A DNA stretch of 64,000 nucleotides from Blasia pusilla (lineage: Eukaryota; Marchantiophyta; Marchantiopsida; Blasiales): contig CM114275.1 of NCBI GenBank assembly GCA_050084515.1, positions 1,054,001 to 1,118,000 on the forward strand, given 5' to 3'. The notes under the pieces were generated by a model, which ran no database searches, was not told where the DNA came from, and saw only the letters and a program-made list of their open reading frames with translations. Of this stretch, positions 22,501-36,558 are shown piece by piece (within the stretch, counting starts at the first letter, position 1; every line of letters starts with the position of its first letter). The translations under genes and the position numbers were made by a program.

Positions 22501-22997
22501 GCGAAGGTGCAGTATCCACATGCATCCCTACAAACCCTTGTTAATGGAATGAATACTTTGGGCGAGAATGTGATCACAGAAGAGTCCATTCTTCGATCTC
22601 GTATTTCGGATGCGGCTTCTGCAAGGAATTCTATGTCCAAATCTGCCACTTCTCGCAAACTCGCTTCATCAGGATGCTCACCCATGATTCCTCTGCGAAT
22701 GCGGTCCAGTGTGTGTAACTGGGACTGATCCAAGCGGGGCTCTGACTCCATCCTCATGCCTTTCGCTAGAGCGGAAACTGCCACATAGTTCTGTCTTTTC
22801 GGACCAGTCAATTTAGCTGCGCACGCTCTGACCTTAGCTTTGAAATTTTCTCCAGGTCCATGGAGTGGTCCAAACCTTGGAATTCGGCATCCCGCGAAGG
22901 ACTGACTGCTCTCATCTAATTGCAAGGCTTCGCACGCTCCCCTGCCGAATCTCAAAATGCAATTGCTACAGGGGATACATCCTACAGCAGCTGACAT
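13567..22997 (-). CDS. bifunctional FO synthase (CofG-CofH fusion; deazaflavin synthase), 917 aa, 19 exons
   Basis: The enzyme makes 7,8-didemethyl-8-hydroxy-5-deazariboflavin (FO) from 5-amino-6-ribitylaminouracil and tyrosine with two radical-SAM half-reactions. FO is the core of coenzyme F420 and a photolyase antenna. Exons (minus order): 22353-22997, 21299-21557, 20765-21041, 20344-20443, 19676-19789, 19235-19430, 18510-18574, 18043-18138, 17669-17742, 17328-17369, 17094-17166, 16619-16755, 16463-16529, 15715-15780, 15330-15409, 15116-15203, 14844-14954, 14529-14646, 13567-13712. They sum to 2754 bases (918 codons) with every phase matching. The CofG half has CRDACGYC (C156, C160, C163), [24 protein letters not shown] and IQAPPNL; the CofH half has NRNINYTN then CSYKCQFC (C599, C603, C606), [23 protein letters not shown] and QASWVKMG. 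Start chosen at ATG 22997, because frames further upstream translate the GA-rich leader. The N-terminal ~70 residues may be an organelle transit peptide. Confidence 0.93.
15562..15654. repeat. pair of hairpins in FO synthase intron 14
   Basis: Two adjacent inverted repeats. GCATCCTGCT (15563) pairs with AGCAGGATGC (15595), with a smaller inner repeat. Then CTTCCGAAAGAAGTGGAA (15616-15633) pairs perfectly with 15637-15654 across a 3-base loop. They lie in the intron between exons 14 and 15. They could be a small foldback insertion or a structured RNA; nothing else identifies them. Confidence 0.7.
20071..20115. repeat. short inverted repeat in FO synthase intron 4
   Basis: ATAATGGGGAT at 20071-20081 is mirrored by ATCCCCATTAT at 20105-20115, with a 23-base loop. 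It lies between exons 4 and 5. Function unknown; possibly the ends of a tiny foldback element. Confidence 0.55.
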
Positions 22998-23044
22998 TTT
23001 CACCACGGCTTCAATGCACAGGTCTTCGTGACTGAAAGCTAAAG

Positions 23045-23046
<2 letters not shown>

Positions 23047-23080
<34 letters not shown>

Positions 23081-23178
23081 ATAAATTTTGAGAAGAAGTC
23101 GCTTTTCGAAAACCTGTCACAGGCACAAAGCCCTCTCCGTGTTCTAATTTTCTACCTTCATCTCTCTCTCTCTCTGTG
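23047..23178. repeat. (CT)n / (GA)n tracts in the FO synthase leader
   Basis: A 32-base CT run (about 23047-23078) and a shorter one (about 23161-23177) lie just upstream of the FO synthase start, so the transcript leader would be GA-rich. An upstream in-frame GTG would add an Arg-Glu run encoded by this repeat, which argues against a start there. Confidence 0.85.
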
Positions 23179-23179
23179 C

Positions 23180-25700
23180 GCTAATTTTCACAGATATCGC
23201 TGCTCTTTCCTATCCTCCAACAGACAGACACAAAGCCTCTCTCTCGAGTTCTTCAATTGTCTAAGAGGGCGTTCTTTGAGTTCCTCTCGGAATTTGGAAA
23301 AAACATCGCAGAGGAGCAAAGAACAAAGACCAGAAGCCGAGACTTCGAAATTCAAAAGCAGCGGAAGTGATCTCCAAGAGTCGGAAATGGGAGTGGTGGC
23401 AGCTGATTATCGGCGACTGACTCGTTTGAACAGACTTGTGAGTATGGAAATATAAGTATTGAATTTCGTCGCCGTTCATCACCATATGTTTTACTTATCA
23501 AATTTCTGTTTAATCGAATTTAGTGTTTAAAGTCAATTAATAAAGAATTTGTTTTTGGCGGTGTCACTAGTGTGTCGGCGACGGAATTATAGTTCCAGAC
23601 ATACTAGAACTAATACTAGTTAGCATGCGTGCTTTGTGCACGTAATTAATTTTAAATACTTTTTAATTATTTCAAAATTTAAAAATAATTTCTATTTTCT
23701 TGAATCACAAAAGAGTAATATCATTTCATTTTTAAATTAATATTTATTTTCAATTTAAATTTAAATGATACCCAATTCTCCTAAATAAGTTCACTCTTCA
23801 ATAAAAGTTCCATTCTTCCAAATAACATCCAATAACTAAATTATTTGTTAATTTAATAACTGAAATATTTTTTCCATTAAAATTCATATTATTCTCTCAA
23901 AATATCAAACATGAATTAACATGATTATCTTTAAAAATATTCATATTTTTCATTTCAAAATTTAAATATAATGTCTATTTTTTAAAATCTTAGAAGAAAA
24001 ATAAAATTCCACCCTTCTAGGTAATTTCATTTCTCAATTAAAATTTAAATAATACCTCACTCCCCTGAATAATTTCATCCTTCCATAAAATTTAGATAAT
24101 ATATAAATTATCCAAGGGAAAAAATTATACTCTTTTTTTCTAATTATCCCACTATTTTGTCTTATTATATAAATTAATTTAATTTATAATATTAAAATAA
24201 TTCCTTTCCACTCATTCATTTTCTCTATCCATCTAATATGAATTAAAGACCGAATCAAACAATTTACTATACCACTAGTTTGTCTTAATGTCCCCGTAGA
24301 GTTATTTATTATAATATGGATAGGATCTCCTTAAGAAGATCTTATATTAGTTCCATTACACCATATGATCATCTATCTTTTGAAGGAGGGAAATCTAAGG
24401 AATTATTTCTAGAGCAAATGAAACTTGTTATCCAATAAAATGAATATAAATAATTTTTTCATGATTTTTGAAAATTTATGTGAAAAAATTCATAATTAAA
24501 ATCAACTTAGAATATCTTTTAAAAAAATCCAGTGTTTAAAATCCATCTAACTATAAGGACGAATCCATAATTCTAAAGGTTATCAAATCAATTATACATT
24601 ATACTTAATCAATATTGTGAGTTCACTTATAGTATTTATAATGAAATTCCTTTTTACTAATGCTTATTACAATTAATTTGTTGATAGTTTTTGGAAGAGA
24701 TCTAATATGAAATAGGAACGAATGCAAATATTTCTTTATTTCATGAAATAATCCTATTTGGCATAATTCTTTTGGGAAATATCCTCAAAAAAGTGTGTGT
24801 TATGTACAAGAGCATAGTTACCTTAAAATGAGGGAATAAGTTCTATCTGTCGAAAAAAAATATTGAATTTGTGATTACCTTCTAGACTACCTCCACATGG
24901 ATTGTATTTGAAGATTTATGCATTGATCATGCTTTTAAAGAATATTAATGGTTCAAAAAAATTACAAATTGACATTCTATTGATCATTCGTGGATTCATG
25001 CGACATATTATAGAGGCTGAAATAATTCAGAGGAAGAATATTAGAGATCAAGTTTCCATTTCGCATATCCCATTGATTGCTTTTAACTCTAGCCTGCCTT
25101 TTGATTTATATATATATTTCAACTCCCTATCTGTCTAAATCATCATATAATTTTTAATAAGCCACATGGTCAAACTTTAAAAAAAGTATGGAATCTACTT
25201 ACTTACATTGGTATTTTTTATGGTTAGTTAAATGTGGCATTATTTAGAGTAGGATAAAGGAATTTAATTCATATTATGATTGGAAGTGATACACATTCCA
25301 ATGAAAAAGTTAATTACACCCAAATTTTTGTGTATAACTAGATTCTAGAATGAGAGAAAATCTAAAGTTGTTAAACTATTTACATGATATAAAATAGGAT
25401 AAGAATATCTTAGAAAAATAATTTATTTTCAATTCTTTATTATGAAGATATCTATGTATCGTATATTGCACAACCATCTCACTAGTATGTATAATTTCTC
25501 TAAGAATGATGAAGATATAACTTTATTGGTTTGGTAGGTCATAAAATAAAATTAATACATCAAGTTATAATTTGAGTTATTTTGTATACAAGTGACTCAT
25601 TGTCTAGTCATAAAAACCAGAATTTATCTTCTAGTGGTATTTTATGACTTGTGTATTTTGGGTAGATCAATAAAACATAAAATAAGACCGAATTAGATCG
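23180..25700. other. AT-rich intergenic region without recognisable genes
   Basis: About 2.5 kb of very AT-rich sequence with many stops in all frames. A reverse Helitron-like end (ACTAGT followed by GCATGCGTGCTTTGTGCACG) lies at 23615-23642. Nothing else was recognised; the proximal part presumably holds the FO synthase promoter. Confidence 0.5.
23615..23642 (-). mobile_element. Helitron-like 3' terminus, reverse orientation
   Basis: ACTAGT, a few bases, then GCGTGC...GTGCACG mirrors the terminal hairpin-plus-CTAGT arrangement seen at 2611-2637 and 45365-45390. No partner end was identified in the adjacent AT-rich DNA. Confidence 0.25.
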
Positions 25701-26600
25701 TAAGGGAATATTGCAAAGCATGGTTATGCGTATGGATATACCATTAGTAATTTTAGAAGTGGAAGGGTGCCTATGGCTCTATATGTTTTAATCCTATGTA
25801 GTAGAAGAAGAAAGAGTAGCATAATGCTTTTACTTCTAGCAAGCTTCCTTATAAGCTTGTCGGACTCCATCAACCACTTTAGTGTTTGTCGATCAATAAT
25901 GAGAGTACGGAGGTTATCAAGTAAATAAGACATGAAATGCGCAATAATCCATGTTGCAACTAGGCATTCTCCTTCCTATGACTTGTATTTCACCTCCGTA
26001 ATGTTGTTTGAGAGATTAGCATAAGCCACCACAAAATTTTTATCCTCATTATCATGTTGGACATTATCATAAAGTCCCAACATACTTCAATCTTTATGTA
26101 GCCTATTCTCTCTAGTTGATTTCCTCAAGATAGGCGTAGATGTGATTTGCCCTTCCAAAGTTAGAATATTCTCTCTTCTTCTACCATCAACACAAATAAT
26201 ATGCTTGCAAACCCACACTCATGGCATCGGCAAGACTCTACAATCTACGTCTCTTAGCCTGACATAGGAAAAAATTTTATCAAAGGTATCCCCCATGGAT
26301 CTATGCGTTTACCCAATACACCATAATGCTCAATGCATCACTATCTATCCACATAGCAACTCGTATACTCAACACCATGAAAAACCCCTCACAAGTGTGG
26401 AAGTGGGACGAATATGGGTAATGTGAAATACAAAAATGGTAGGTGATGATCTATGTAAATCCGCAAGTTGTCACCAACTCACTCTATGATCATGACGATG
26501 TGGTGCAGCAATGAGCAACACGACCTGGCGATCAATGACGTGTTGCAACTATGAGCATTACAAAATAATACACGGTTGACTCTGAGTGGCTACCAATCAC
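25700..26600 (-). pseudogene. Ty3/gypsy relic: RNase H fragment and leader-like DNA
   Basis: On the minus strand, 25724-26000 encodes a decayed Ty3/gypsy RNase H segment. It is recognisable from DRQTLKWLMESDKL followed by a KLAR motif and an HRIKT motif, the typical 'D-Q-LKWL...KLARW...VVHR' pattern, with an upstream EGECL-like stretch. DNA from about 26200 to 26580 resembles the sequence upstream of the gag relics at 43.3 kb and 58.1-58.6 kb, including a gcaatgagcaacacga-type phrase. No intact frame remains. This is the same broad family as the other minus-strand relics here. Confidence 0.6.
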
Positions 26601-28096
<1,496 letters not shown>

Positions 28097-29639
28097 TTCA
28101 AAGAACTGGAGTAGATCGATGGTAGCTTCGATTGTAGATCAGAGGGATCTCGGTTAGGGCTGATTGTGTACTCAGCCGTGGATGTTCGTGGCTTGTAGCC
28201 TATGTTGGAGGTGTGAATCTGGTGCACGGTTGGTTGGGAAAGAAGCGCCTTGCTGAGAGCTTTCCAACGCTCTGTAGATCGCCGGATTTCGTCAAGGGAG
28301 TTGGAAGTTATCAAGCATTGAAGATTCTCGTGTTCGGCGGTTTTATGATGTGGAGAGCTTGGAGTGCGGAAGCTCTGTTGAAGTTCATCCAGATCGGGTG
28401 AGAGGTTCCTATTGCTACTTGTATTGTGATCTCATGTGAAGCTATCCGCCGAGTGCGTGGAGCGTTATGGATTTCTGCGTGCATGAAACTTGGCGGAAGC
28501 TTGCCGGATTTTGCGGTTCTAGAGGTGTATGGACAGCAAGTTTGTCTGATTTTTAGCTCGGAGTACGGAGCTTGGTTGTAGCTGAGTTTTTGTGGGAAGA
28601 TAGCTATGGTGGTCAATTGAATTCTGATCGAAACAGATTTGATTTCGGTCACGTATTTGTGAAGTAATTTCTGATCGAAATTTCGCGGACTAGCTCAAGG
28701 TCTGGCTATGGTGGACAACGGATCGGAGGGGCTGGTTGGTTGGTGACGAAGCGTGGCAAACCGGGCGATAGGGGCATGTCTCGAGCATTTCTCGGGGTTT
28801 TGAGGCTTCGAGGCAACTCGTGGTAGCTCGGGGCGAGTGGGCGTGAGAGGCGGAGTAAGGAGCAAGGAGCAAGCAAGCAAGCTTGCTTGCTTGGGCGTGA
28901 GGCAATTTTTGCAGGATTTGGGATTTGAGTTTTGCATAATCGGTCACCCATCTTTGGGCTATTCTCGCTCGAGGACGCTTAATCGCCGAGTTCTTAACTA
29001 TGCCCGGTGTCTGCATGTTGTAGCTCATTTGGTGTCGTTCGGAGATGTGTTAGGCGCTTTATGCATCTCAGGTTTTTGGTTGATATACCTCTAGCGCATA
29101 GTACGGTGTAGCCTCTCCATGCAGGTGATATTTTCAGATGCTGCGCGTTCGACTAGCACGTCATCGACCCGCGGCGGAGTAGCTATTGCATTAGAATTGT
29201 GTGGTGGGTTTTGTGGATTCAGAGGGCACCACGTTTGGTGGATTGTGTTATCTTGATTTCCATTTGCGATTGGAGGGTTGTCGTTGGATTTTTCGTGTTT
29301 GGATCCCCTCCATCGTGCTTCTTGCTTCTTGGCGCCCATTGTTAGGGTTGACGCTGATTTCGAGTAGTGTTACTCCCTGTGTGCTACCGGTAGTGAGGTG
29401 GAGGGATGACGAGTAGATTGTGGGAGACTTCTTGTGGTGATGACAAGTTAGGTTGCCTACACCCATAGCTAGTAGAGCTAGAATAGTATAGCGACATCGA
29501 CGTCACTTGGTAATTTGGTGGTGGTGTGACATCGGCGTTGATCATCACGGAGCTGTCGGGTGGTCTGGTTGGGGACCGTGGTGACAAGGCGGTGGTGGTT
29601 TCACACGGAGTGGATTTAGGTATCGGCTACCTTTTCCAC

Positions 29640-31040
29640 TTCCGAGCGGTTGATGAAGAGGAGGACGAGGGTGTTCCAAACACCGAGTCTTCTACGTTGT
29701 TATCGAGTGTTGCAGCTCCATTGATTTGGGACATGGACGGTGGATATGGGGCCATGAAGGGCCCATGACGATACTTGGGTGCAGTGGGTACCATTGAGTT
29801 GGAGGACTTCATGCAGGAGTTTGATACGTGGTGTGATATGCAGATGTTGCGGAACGCCACGTTGTTTACACCCTTCTTGGCTTGGAAGGGGTTGTTTCAG
29901 CACTTGGAAGGACCACCCATGGATGATTACCATGAGTTTAGGAAGGACCATGTTGGTGAGATTGAGGCATGGAGACAATATTGGTCTCCAGGCTATGTGT
30001 CCATCCCCCATGGTGATATTGGTAGTAGTGCTCCTACTATGCCACCACCCGACGTTGAGTGGTGAGTGCTGAGCCGGAGTGGGGGGTACCGGTGGAGGTA
30101 CTAGTGGAGGTACTAGTGCCCCACCATCGTTTAGCCCGGTTGCAGAGTTCTTCAAGAGGTTGAAGAAGAACTATCAAGGAGTGAAGACGGAGAAGTTGAG
30201 GAATCTTCAGGACTTTGAGCGAAAGACTGGTGAGAGTCTTCGTGAGGCATACACGCGTATCGACGCTGATTTCATTACCAGGGTGTGATTGAGGATCAGC
30301 GATCCATTTTTGGTATGGGATCTTGGACAGAGATTTGCGCCGTAGAGGGTGCGTGATGCTACTCTTATGAGTGATGATTCACCCACATTGACCCATGTGT
30401 TTGCTCTATTTGAGAAGATTGAGCTTAACATGGTGAAGGAGAGAGTGGTGACATCCGCATTCAAGAGGGGATACAACTACTACTTCTCGTGTTCATCGCC
30501 CACCTCACAATCTCGTAGTAGTGGTGGTGGTAGTAGTAGTGGGAGTCGGGGGGTACACGCGACCTCGAGTCAAGTCCTAGAGGGACATTTGTGCAGAGAC
30601 CATTGCCTTCATTTGCTGCCCCGCAGCAAGGACAGTCATGTTGGACATGTGTGTCATGTTGGAGGTGATCATGTTAGGAAGTTTTGTCCCCAAGAGGATG
30701 GGAGACGGACTGGAGGATGGGCCTCATCGGCCCCAACTCAGTGTGATCATTGCGGGAGACTAGGTCATCCTCGAGAGCGTTGCTTTGATCTTCATCCAGA
30801 GTTGAGATCAGGCCGTGGCCGTGGTGGAGTAGCTCCGAGAGGCCGAGGTGGTAGAGGTGGTAGGGGTGGTAGAGGTGGACCAGTGGTTGGAGAGCCTACG
30901 GTGGCTACCCCTACCACTACGACAAAGTCAGCTATGGTTGCCAAGATTGAGCAGATTGGAGCGAGTTGGCTACTATGGTGGTATCCAAAGATAGATCAGG
31001 TTCGGGAGCAGGGCTTCCACCTCTTATGGAGGGGATGATC
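29640..31040 (+). pseudogene. retrotransposon gag relic with CCHC zinc knuckle
   Basis: Gag-like segments occur in several frames. One contains LAWKGLFQHLEGPPMDDYHE (about 29877-29936), closely matched in the minus-strand relics at 42.7 kb and 57.2 kb. A CCHC zinc knuckle CDHCGRLGHPRERC (30742-30783) follows, then an Arg-Gly-Gly-rich tail. Between them, EKLRNLQDFERKTGESLREA is also shared with the 56.9-kb relic. Stops and frame changes near 30065, 30288 and 31038 disable it. Confidence 0.8.
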
Positions 31041-33439
31041 TCTCTTATATGGCGAGTGCAAAGACAAAGTTGAGGCATCACTGCAGATTCTGAGAGGAGC
31101 CACTCGAGCGTCGAGCCACGTGGTGCTCTTTGTGGAGTTGGACCCAGAGGGGGTGAGGCGGGAGGCAGGCTAGGCTTCCCCAGTCATTCTTGTTGTCTGA
31201 GGTGCTTAGGACTCCATCCATGGTTCCTACGCAGCCTATTGAGCCGATAGTGGGGACTGAGGCATCTACATCGCGTGTAGTAGACACGGATGCAAAAGAT
31301 CAATGCAAGATTGCGGATGGCAACTTCGGTGTTGGGATCCCCATTGTTTTCGCCACGGAGTGATGGCTTTAGGAGTTGACTTAGCTCTGTATTTTGATTA
31401 GCGACCACGTTGTGTGAACGTGGGGTATTCTTGCTACACGTGTTGAGGTGGATGAGGGTGTTGCGGTGGAGCGACCCTCTATGTTAGGAGTAGCATTGAG
31501 TACCGTGTGCTACTTAAGCGGCAAAGCGGCGAAGATGGATGCATTACCGGCCCGGCCACCATTGATCGTGAGAGGCTTACACTGGTGTATGTATGTTGGA
31601 CAACCGGAGTGGGATCTTCCGATTGGTGAGTCCTACAAGACAGTGTATAGACCGGATAGAGTCTTGTTAGACTCGGTGCCCAACCTTTGATGTTGGGAAA
31701 GGCGGCATGTATTGGTCTGCATGCGGTTGAGACAGATCATGCGATCGATAGCTCCCGGTTGGGAGTATCTGCGGTAGTCACATCGGCCGAGTCGTATGAT
31801 GTACTAGTTGGAGGAGCGATTGTACCCGATGGGTTTTGGATGGATTATCGGATCGAGACAGCGTCTTATAGACCAAGTTGGCAGTCCGGGATGGACGTAT
31901 GAGCCAAGTTCTGTGAGATTTATTTCGGGCTCGACCAAGAGGTCTTCCCCAACAAGTGTTAGCATCTGTGGCTGGTTTTAGTGGAGTAGTCACTTGGCCA
32001 GAGACTTTTTGGAGGGTAATGTTTCGCTATGGATTCTCCTGCGCATGAGGAGGAAGAGGAGGTCCCTATTTTTGCAGCAAATGGCATCCTCATCGTTGGA
32101 TGTGCCACTTTGGAGTTCACGTGGTGCACTACGGCAGAGGAGTGACGCCTAGTGCAGAGGCTTGGTGTGAGGTCTGTTATACCTCACGAGGAAGAGGAGG
32201 CCCCACGGCGGACTCCTACTTCTGGGCCAGTTGGGTTATCCCCTTTCATATTGGTCACTTGATGCGGAGATATCCTGAGTTGTTGCCGCCATCAGCTATT
32301 CGTGGGTACCGTGTTTTTACCATCACACATTGCATTGTTGAGGCGCGCAGGACCTTGAGAGAATTGGTCCTGTGGATTTGGTGATTCTTTGGATGGCCAT
32401 GTCGTGGTCATACACGTCTTTGTCGGTCGGGGTGAGGGATTACATGACCCTAGGTCTCGATTGTTTTGGGAGATGTTACGGGTGTTACGACATCTTGAGT
32501 TCATCGAGCACACGTGCTCTAGCTTATATTCTGGAGAATGTTCCATTGTTGGGTGACACTTGGACCCGGATGATGGCGAGTGTTCATGAGGTGCGCTCTT
32601 GGATTGGACCAGCGGTGTTGTTGGATGCGGCCATGAGTTGGCTCAGCGTGCACATCGCCCACGCTTGTGGTGGACAAACTTGTTGCCTAGGAGGTTCTCG
32701 TCGAGCATATGATGCGGTCGGCGGGATCCTCGCCTTACAAAGTGGATAGTATCTTGGATCTTGGGCGACTTTCCCAAGTGGTGAGGGTTATTGATCGGTC
32801 ACCCATGGTAGTGGTGAACCGTGTGGGCGACCTAGGATGGCACTACCCACATTTGTGAGTTTTCCTCGTCACATGCCTACGAGGAAGGTGGTCCGGGGCT
32901 TGTATGGGATTCTCATGTGCGGCGGTTGGTGGAGCCTAACGTTGATGAGAGAGAGCGTGCGATGGGATTTGCTCTTGGTGGTGTGACGGTTGCTTCTATT
33001 TCGAGGCTTCACGACGTCATGTGTTGGGTCGGCCATGGACCTGAATTGTTTGACTTGGATTTTGAGTCTTGGTATGGCGAGCAGCGTCGACTTCGGACTA
33101 TGTGTGTGGGTCTTCCACCCCTTGTAATGAGCTCGATGGCTACCGGGGACGGTAGAGGCATCGGTGAAGCGAGGAGAGTAGTATTTTGCATCCTTGGAGT
33201 AAATGGGATGTAATGGCTGGGCATGTGGAGTTGGTTGCTCATCTTTGGTGGAGGAGTTATTTGCTCGGATGATGGTGTAGCTAAGGGTGTATCATCTTGT
33301 GAGGGGTTGCGTAGCGACCAATGGCATCGCCCTCTCCCTCTAGTGTGCCGGTGGAGGAGACTTGGGAGCCATTACTTGGGCCCAAGCTACGGGAGGTGAG
33401 AAAACGCGACACGCTCCTGACACGTTGTTTTGCCTTTAG

Positions 33440-34190
33440 CATGAAGGAGTTGGGTTCTCTGGTTGGACCGGTATACGGATTGATTTGGCTAGTGATACGC
33501 CAATCTTCCGTCGTCCCTACCGATATAGTGATATGGAGAGGGACTTGATTGAGTAGGACGTTGGACCTTTTGGAGGCTGGATTAGTGGAGTTGTCGCATG
33601 GAGAGTATGCATCGCCCATTGTCATGCTCTGCTAAAAGGATATGCATGGCAACTACACGGATAGGCGGATGTGTGGAGATTACCGTCCTATCAATCGGCA
33701 AACCAAGGCCGATAGGTATGCCATGCCTACACCGAGAGATCTTTGATGTGGTGGGACAGCAAAGATTTTCAGTACTTTTGATCTTGGTAGGATACCATCA
33801 ATTGCCGATTCGGAGAGTGACAAGGCCAAGACAAAGCATTTTGGGGTGTCAACTCTCATGGCAAGGATTGTTTGTACGGTGGAAATTCTTACCCTTTGGG
33901 TTGAAGAATGCACTGCCGAGTTTCAAAGAGTGATGGACAGGATCCTAGCGGGGTTGGATTTTGTTCGTGTTACATTGATGATATCTTGGTGTCAATAACA
34001 CGGTGGAGGAGCATCGATACATTTGCAGATGGTGTTTGAGCGGTTGAAAGCTCATGGTCTACGTTTGCATCCAGAAAGTGTAAGTTCTTCCATGAGGATG
34101 TTGAGTACTTGGGTCATGTGATCTATCCAGGTGGTTTGGGAGTTGAGCAAGCAAAGGTGGAGGCTATTGCACTTATTCGCGTCCGATAGA
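33440..34190 (+). pseudogene. retrotransposon reverse transcriptase relic
   Basis: Fragments in all three plus frames show the RT signature: a DYRPINRQT-like stretch near 33680, FLPFGLKN near 33890 and YIDD followed by ILV near 33973, the catalytic aspartates of a YxDD box. Many one-base indels break the frame. Confidence 0.75.
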
Positions 34191-34191
34191 T

Positions 34192-34780
34192 GTGAGTAGA
34201 GTTCGAGCATTCATGGGATTGGCGAACTACTATCGGAGGTATGTGATGGGATTTAGTGCTATGGCAAAGCCTTTGAACCAATTGCTGAAATCAGATCAAG
34301 AGTGGCACTGGGGAGATGATCGGGAGAGAGCTTTTGTGGAGCTTAAGGCCAGGTTGGTGGCGGCGCCTATCTTGAGGAGACCTATCGAGGGCGCCCATTT
34401 CGATTACACACCGATTGGAGTAGGTTGGGACTTGGAGCGGTGTTGACACAACATGATGATGAGCACATGGAGTTTGTGGTGGCCTATGCAAGTCGTTCGA
34501 ATAATGCAATGAGTCGCGCTATAGTTCATATGAGGGAGAGTGCTTGGCAAGAGTGTGGGCGTGGCACACTTTAGGTGTTACTTGTTTGGCACACGAGTTT
34601 ATCCTTGTTTCGATCACCACCGCTCAAGTGGTTGATGGAGTCGGACAAGTTTACAGGGAAGCTTGCACGGTGGGCTCTTATCTTACAGAGTATGACTTCC
34701 GGGTGGTTCATACACCTGGAGTTGCCAACCTTGATGGTGATGGGTTGAGTAGGAACCCATGTACTAGCCAAGAGGATACA
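34192..34780 (+). pseudogene. retrotransposon RT-connection / RNase H relic
   Basis: Begins with VRAFMGLANYYRRYV, a hallmark of the Ty3/gypsy RT thumb/connection, and continues with KPLNQLLK. The RNase H end follows at about 34680-34760, with YDFRVVHTPGVANLDGDGLS. Frames are broken between these segments. Confidence 0.8.
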
Positions 34781-34980
34781 ATCGGGGCTAGATGGCATGG
34801 CGAGGTTGATGAGGAGATGGTGCCAGGTTGGCATGCATCCACCTTTTATGTTGGTTAGGGGTGGACTCTAGTATGGAGGACCACATGATATCTTACTCTA
34901 GTCGAGAGGGTAGATGGCCACCTTGAGATCCTAAGGTTGGAGATGGTGGTACGGATCAGCGTGATATTCATGATGATGCG

Positions 34981-36110
34981 TTGGTGTTGGAGTTCCTACG
35001 GACCAAGAGGGTGCCAGGCATAGTGAGTGCCAAGGAGCGAGACCGTGTTCTTCAACGTGCTAAGAGGTATCGATTGGAGGGAACACATATTCTCCGCGTG
35101 TGGGAGGATGGTAGAATACGAGTAGTGCCACATTTGGCTCGTAGAGAGAGGCGCATTGTGCGACATGCCCATGAGGAGTTGGGACATTTTGGGGTAAAGC
35201 GTCACGTATAGCTTACTCCTTGGCCAAGATTGGTGGCGTGGCATGCATACTCGGTGCAGCGATTGGTGTCACGTTGTATGGTTTTGACCGGGTGAGGGCA
35301 TCATTTAATGCCCCTACACCACAATTACACCCCTTGCCTATTATGGGGTTGGGTTACCGTTGGAGTGTGGACTTTGCGGGACCGTTACCGTTTGGTATGA
35401 CATCATCGATATGTGTTGGTGATGGTGGAGCACTTCTCCAAGTGGATTGAGTTGGTGGCATTACGGACAAGGCAAGTGAGGAACGGCGTATGCGTTTCGG
35501 ATAGAGTGCTTAGTCATTTTGGTGCACCGGTGAAGTCTTGATCGACCAGGTCTGAGTTTGGGTGAGTTTCAGGTCTTGTGTGACAAGGCGTTGATTGATC
35601 ATCGGACCACATCTCGAGATCATCCGAGGCGGATGGTTTGGTGGCGTGTGGTTGGGCGGTGAAGAGGGCATTGCGCAAGTATGGCCTCTGAAGGGCATCT
35701 TGAGACAGGATATTCAGTTGCCATGGTTAGCCATGGGGTATAGGTTCGATCGCCAAGCATCCTTGGCTTCCTTCTCACCTTATTTTCTGTTATACGGCCG
35801 AGATCCGGACTTGCCGGCGAGCAATTCGTCGGGAGTCTAGTGAGGTGGTGAACCTTGATGACCGGAGATGTGGATGAGGGTGTGTTCTCGTGGCGGAGCT
35901 CTTTCGAGAGTTATGCCAACGACCTTTGAGAATCTTGCCATTGCTCAACACAGGGGATACGTTGCGGTATGCAACCATTCGGGTGGAGTTTATCGACCAT
36001 CGATTCATAGGTTCCATGTGGGGACTATGTCTATTTGCAGCGGTGCCCGACAACGCGTTGGATGTGACGGCAGCCGCACTATTTTCTGAGTGCGTGAGGT
36101 GTTAGCTTCG
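34981..36110 (+). pseudogene. retrotransposon integrase relic
   Basis: The integrase zinc-finger half is seen as HAHEELGHFGVKRHV (about 35165-35209). A catalytic-core segment with WSVDFAGPLPFG follows near 35360-35395, and SPYFLLYGRDPDLP near 35778-35817 is a typical integrase C-terminal motif. The frames are interrupted, and the catalytic triad cannot be followed in one frame. Confidence 0.75.
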
Positions 36111-36558
36111 GAGTTCTCATGTTGGAGGGTCGTGATGGAGTTGTTTGGAAGGACCATGTGCGTAATTGTGCGCCATGTCATCTTCCAAATGTGGATGGTA
36201 TCTTGTTGACCCAAGCTTAGCCATGATACGTGCTAGCTTGAGGTGCATGTTGTGTGGGTCTGCTTTGGTAACGCGGCCCGTATGTTGGTGTGTGATCGGT
36301 GTTCTAGGGGTTGGCACATGATGTGTTTGACTCCACGTTTGGATGTTGTTCCTCTTTGGAAGGTGGGTTTGTCCTCGATGTACTTAGGAGAGGTAGATGA
36401 CTTGATCTTTGCATGATATGGATTACGGATGTGCGACTAACGATGGGGCAACCTAGCACCCGGCCTTCTGATTCGGGCATCCAAGAAGGTGTATAGCATG
36501 TAGTAGATGTATAGGGCTACCTGGGAGTTAGAGGACCTAACCGCTTGATTAGGGGCGA

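Noticed and set aside
22998-23126. Upstream extension of FO synthase to 23126
   Set aside because: It would start at GTG and include the Arg-Glu microsatellite run; ATG 22997 is the better start.
29700-30155. 151-codon minus-strand frame
   Set aside because: It is antisense to the gag relic, whose plus-strand motifs are clear.
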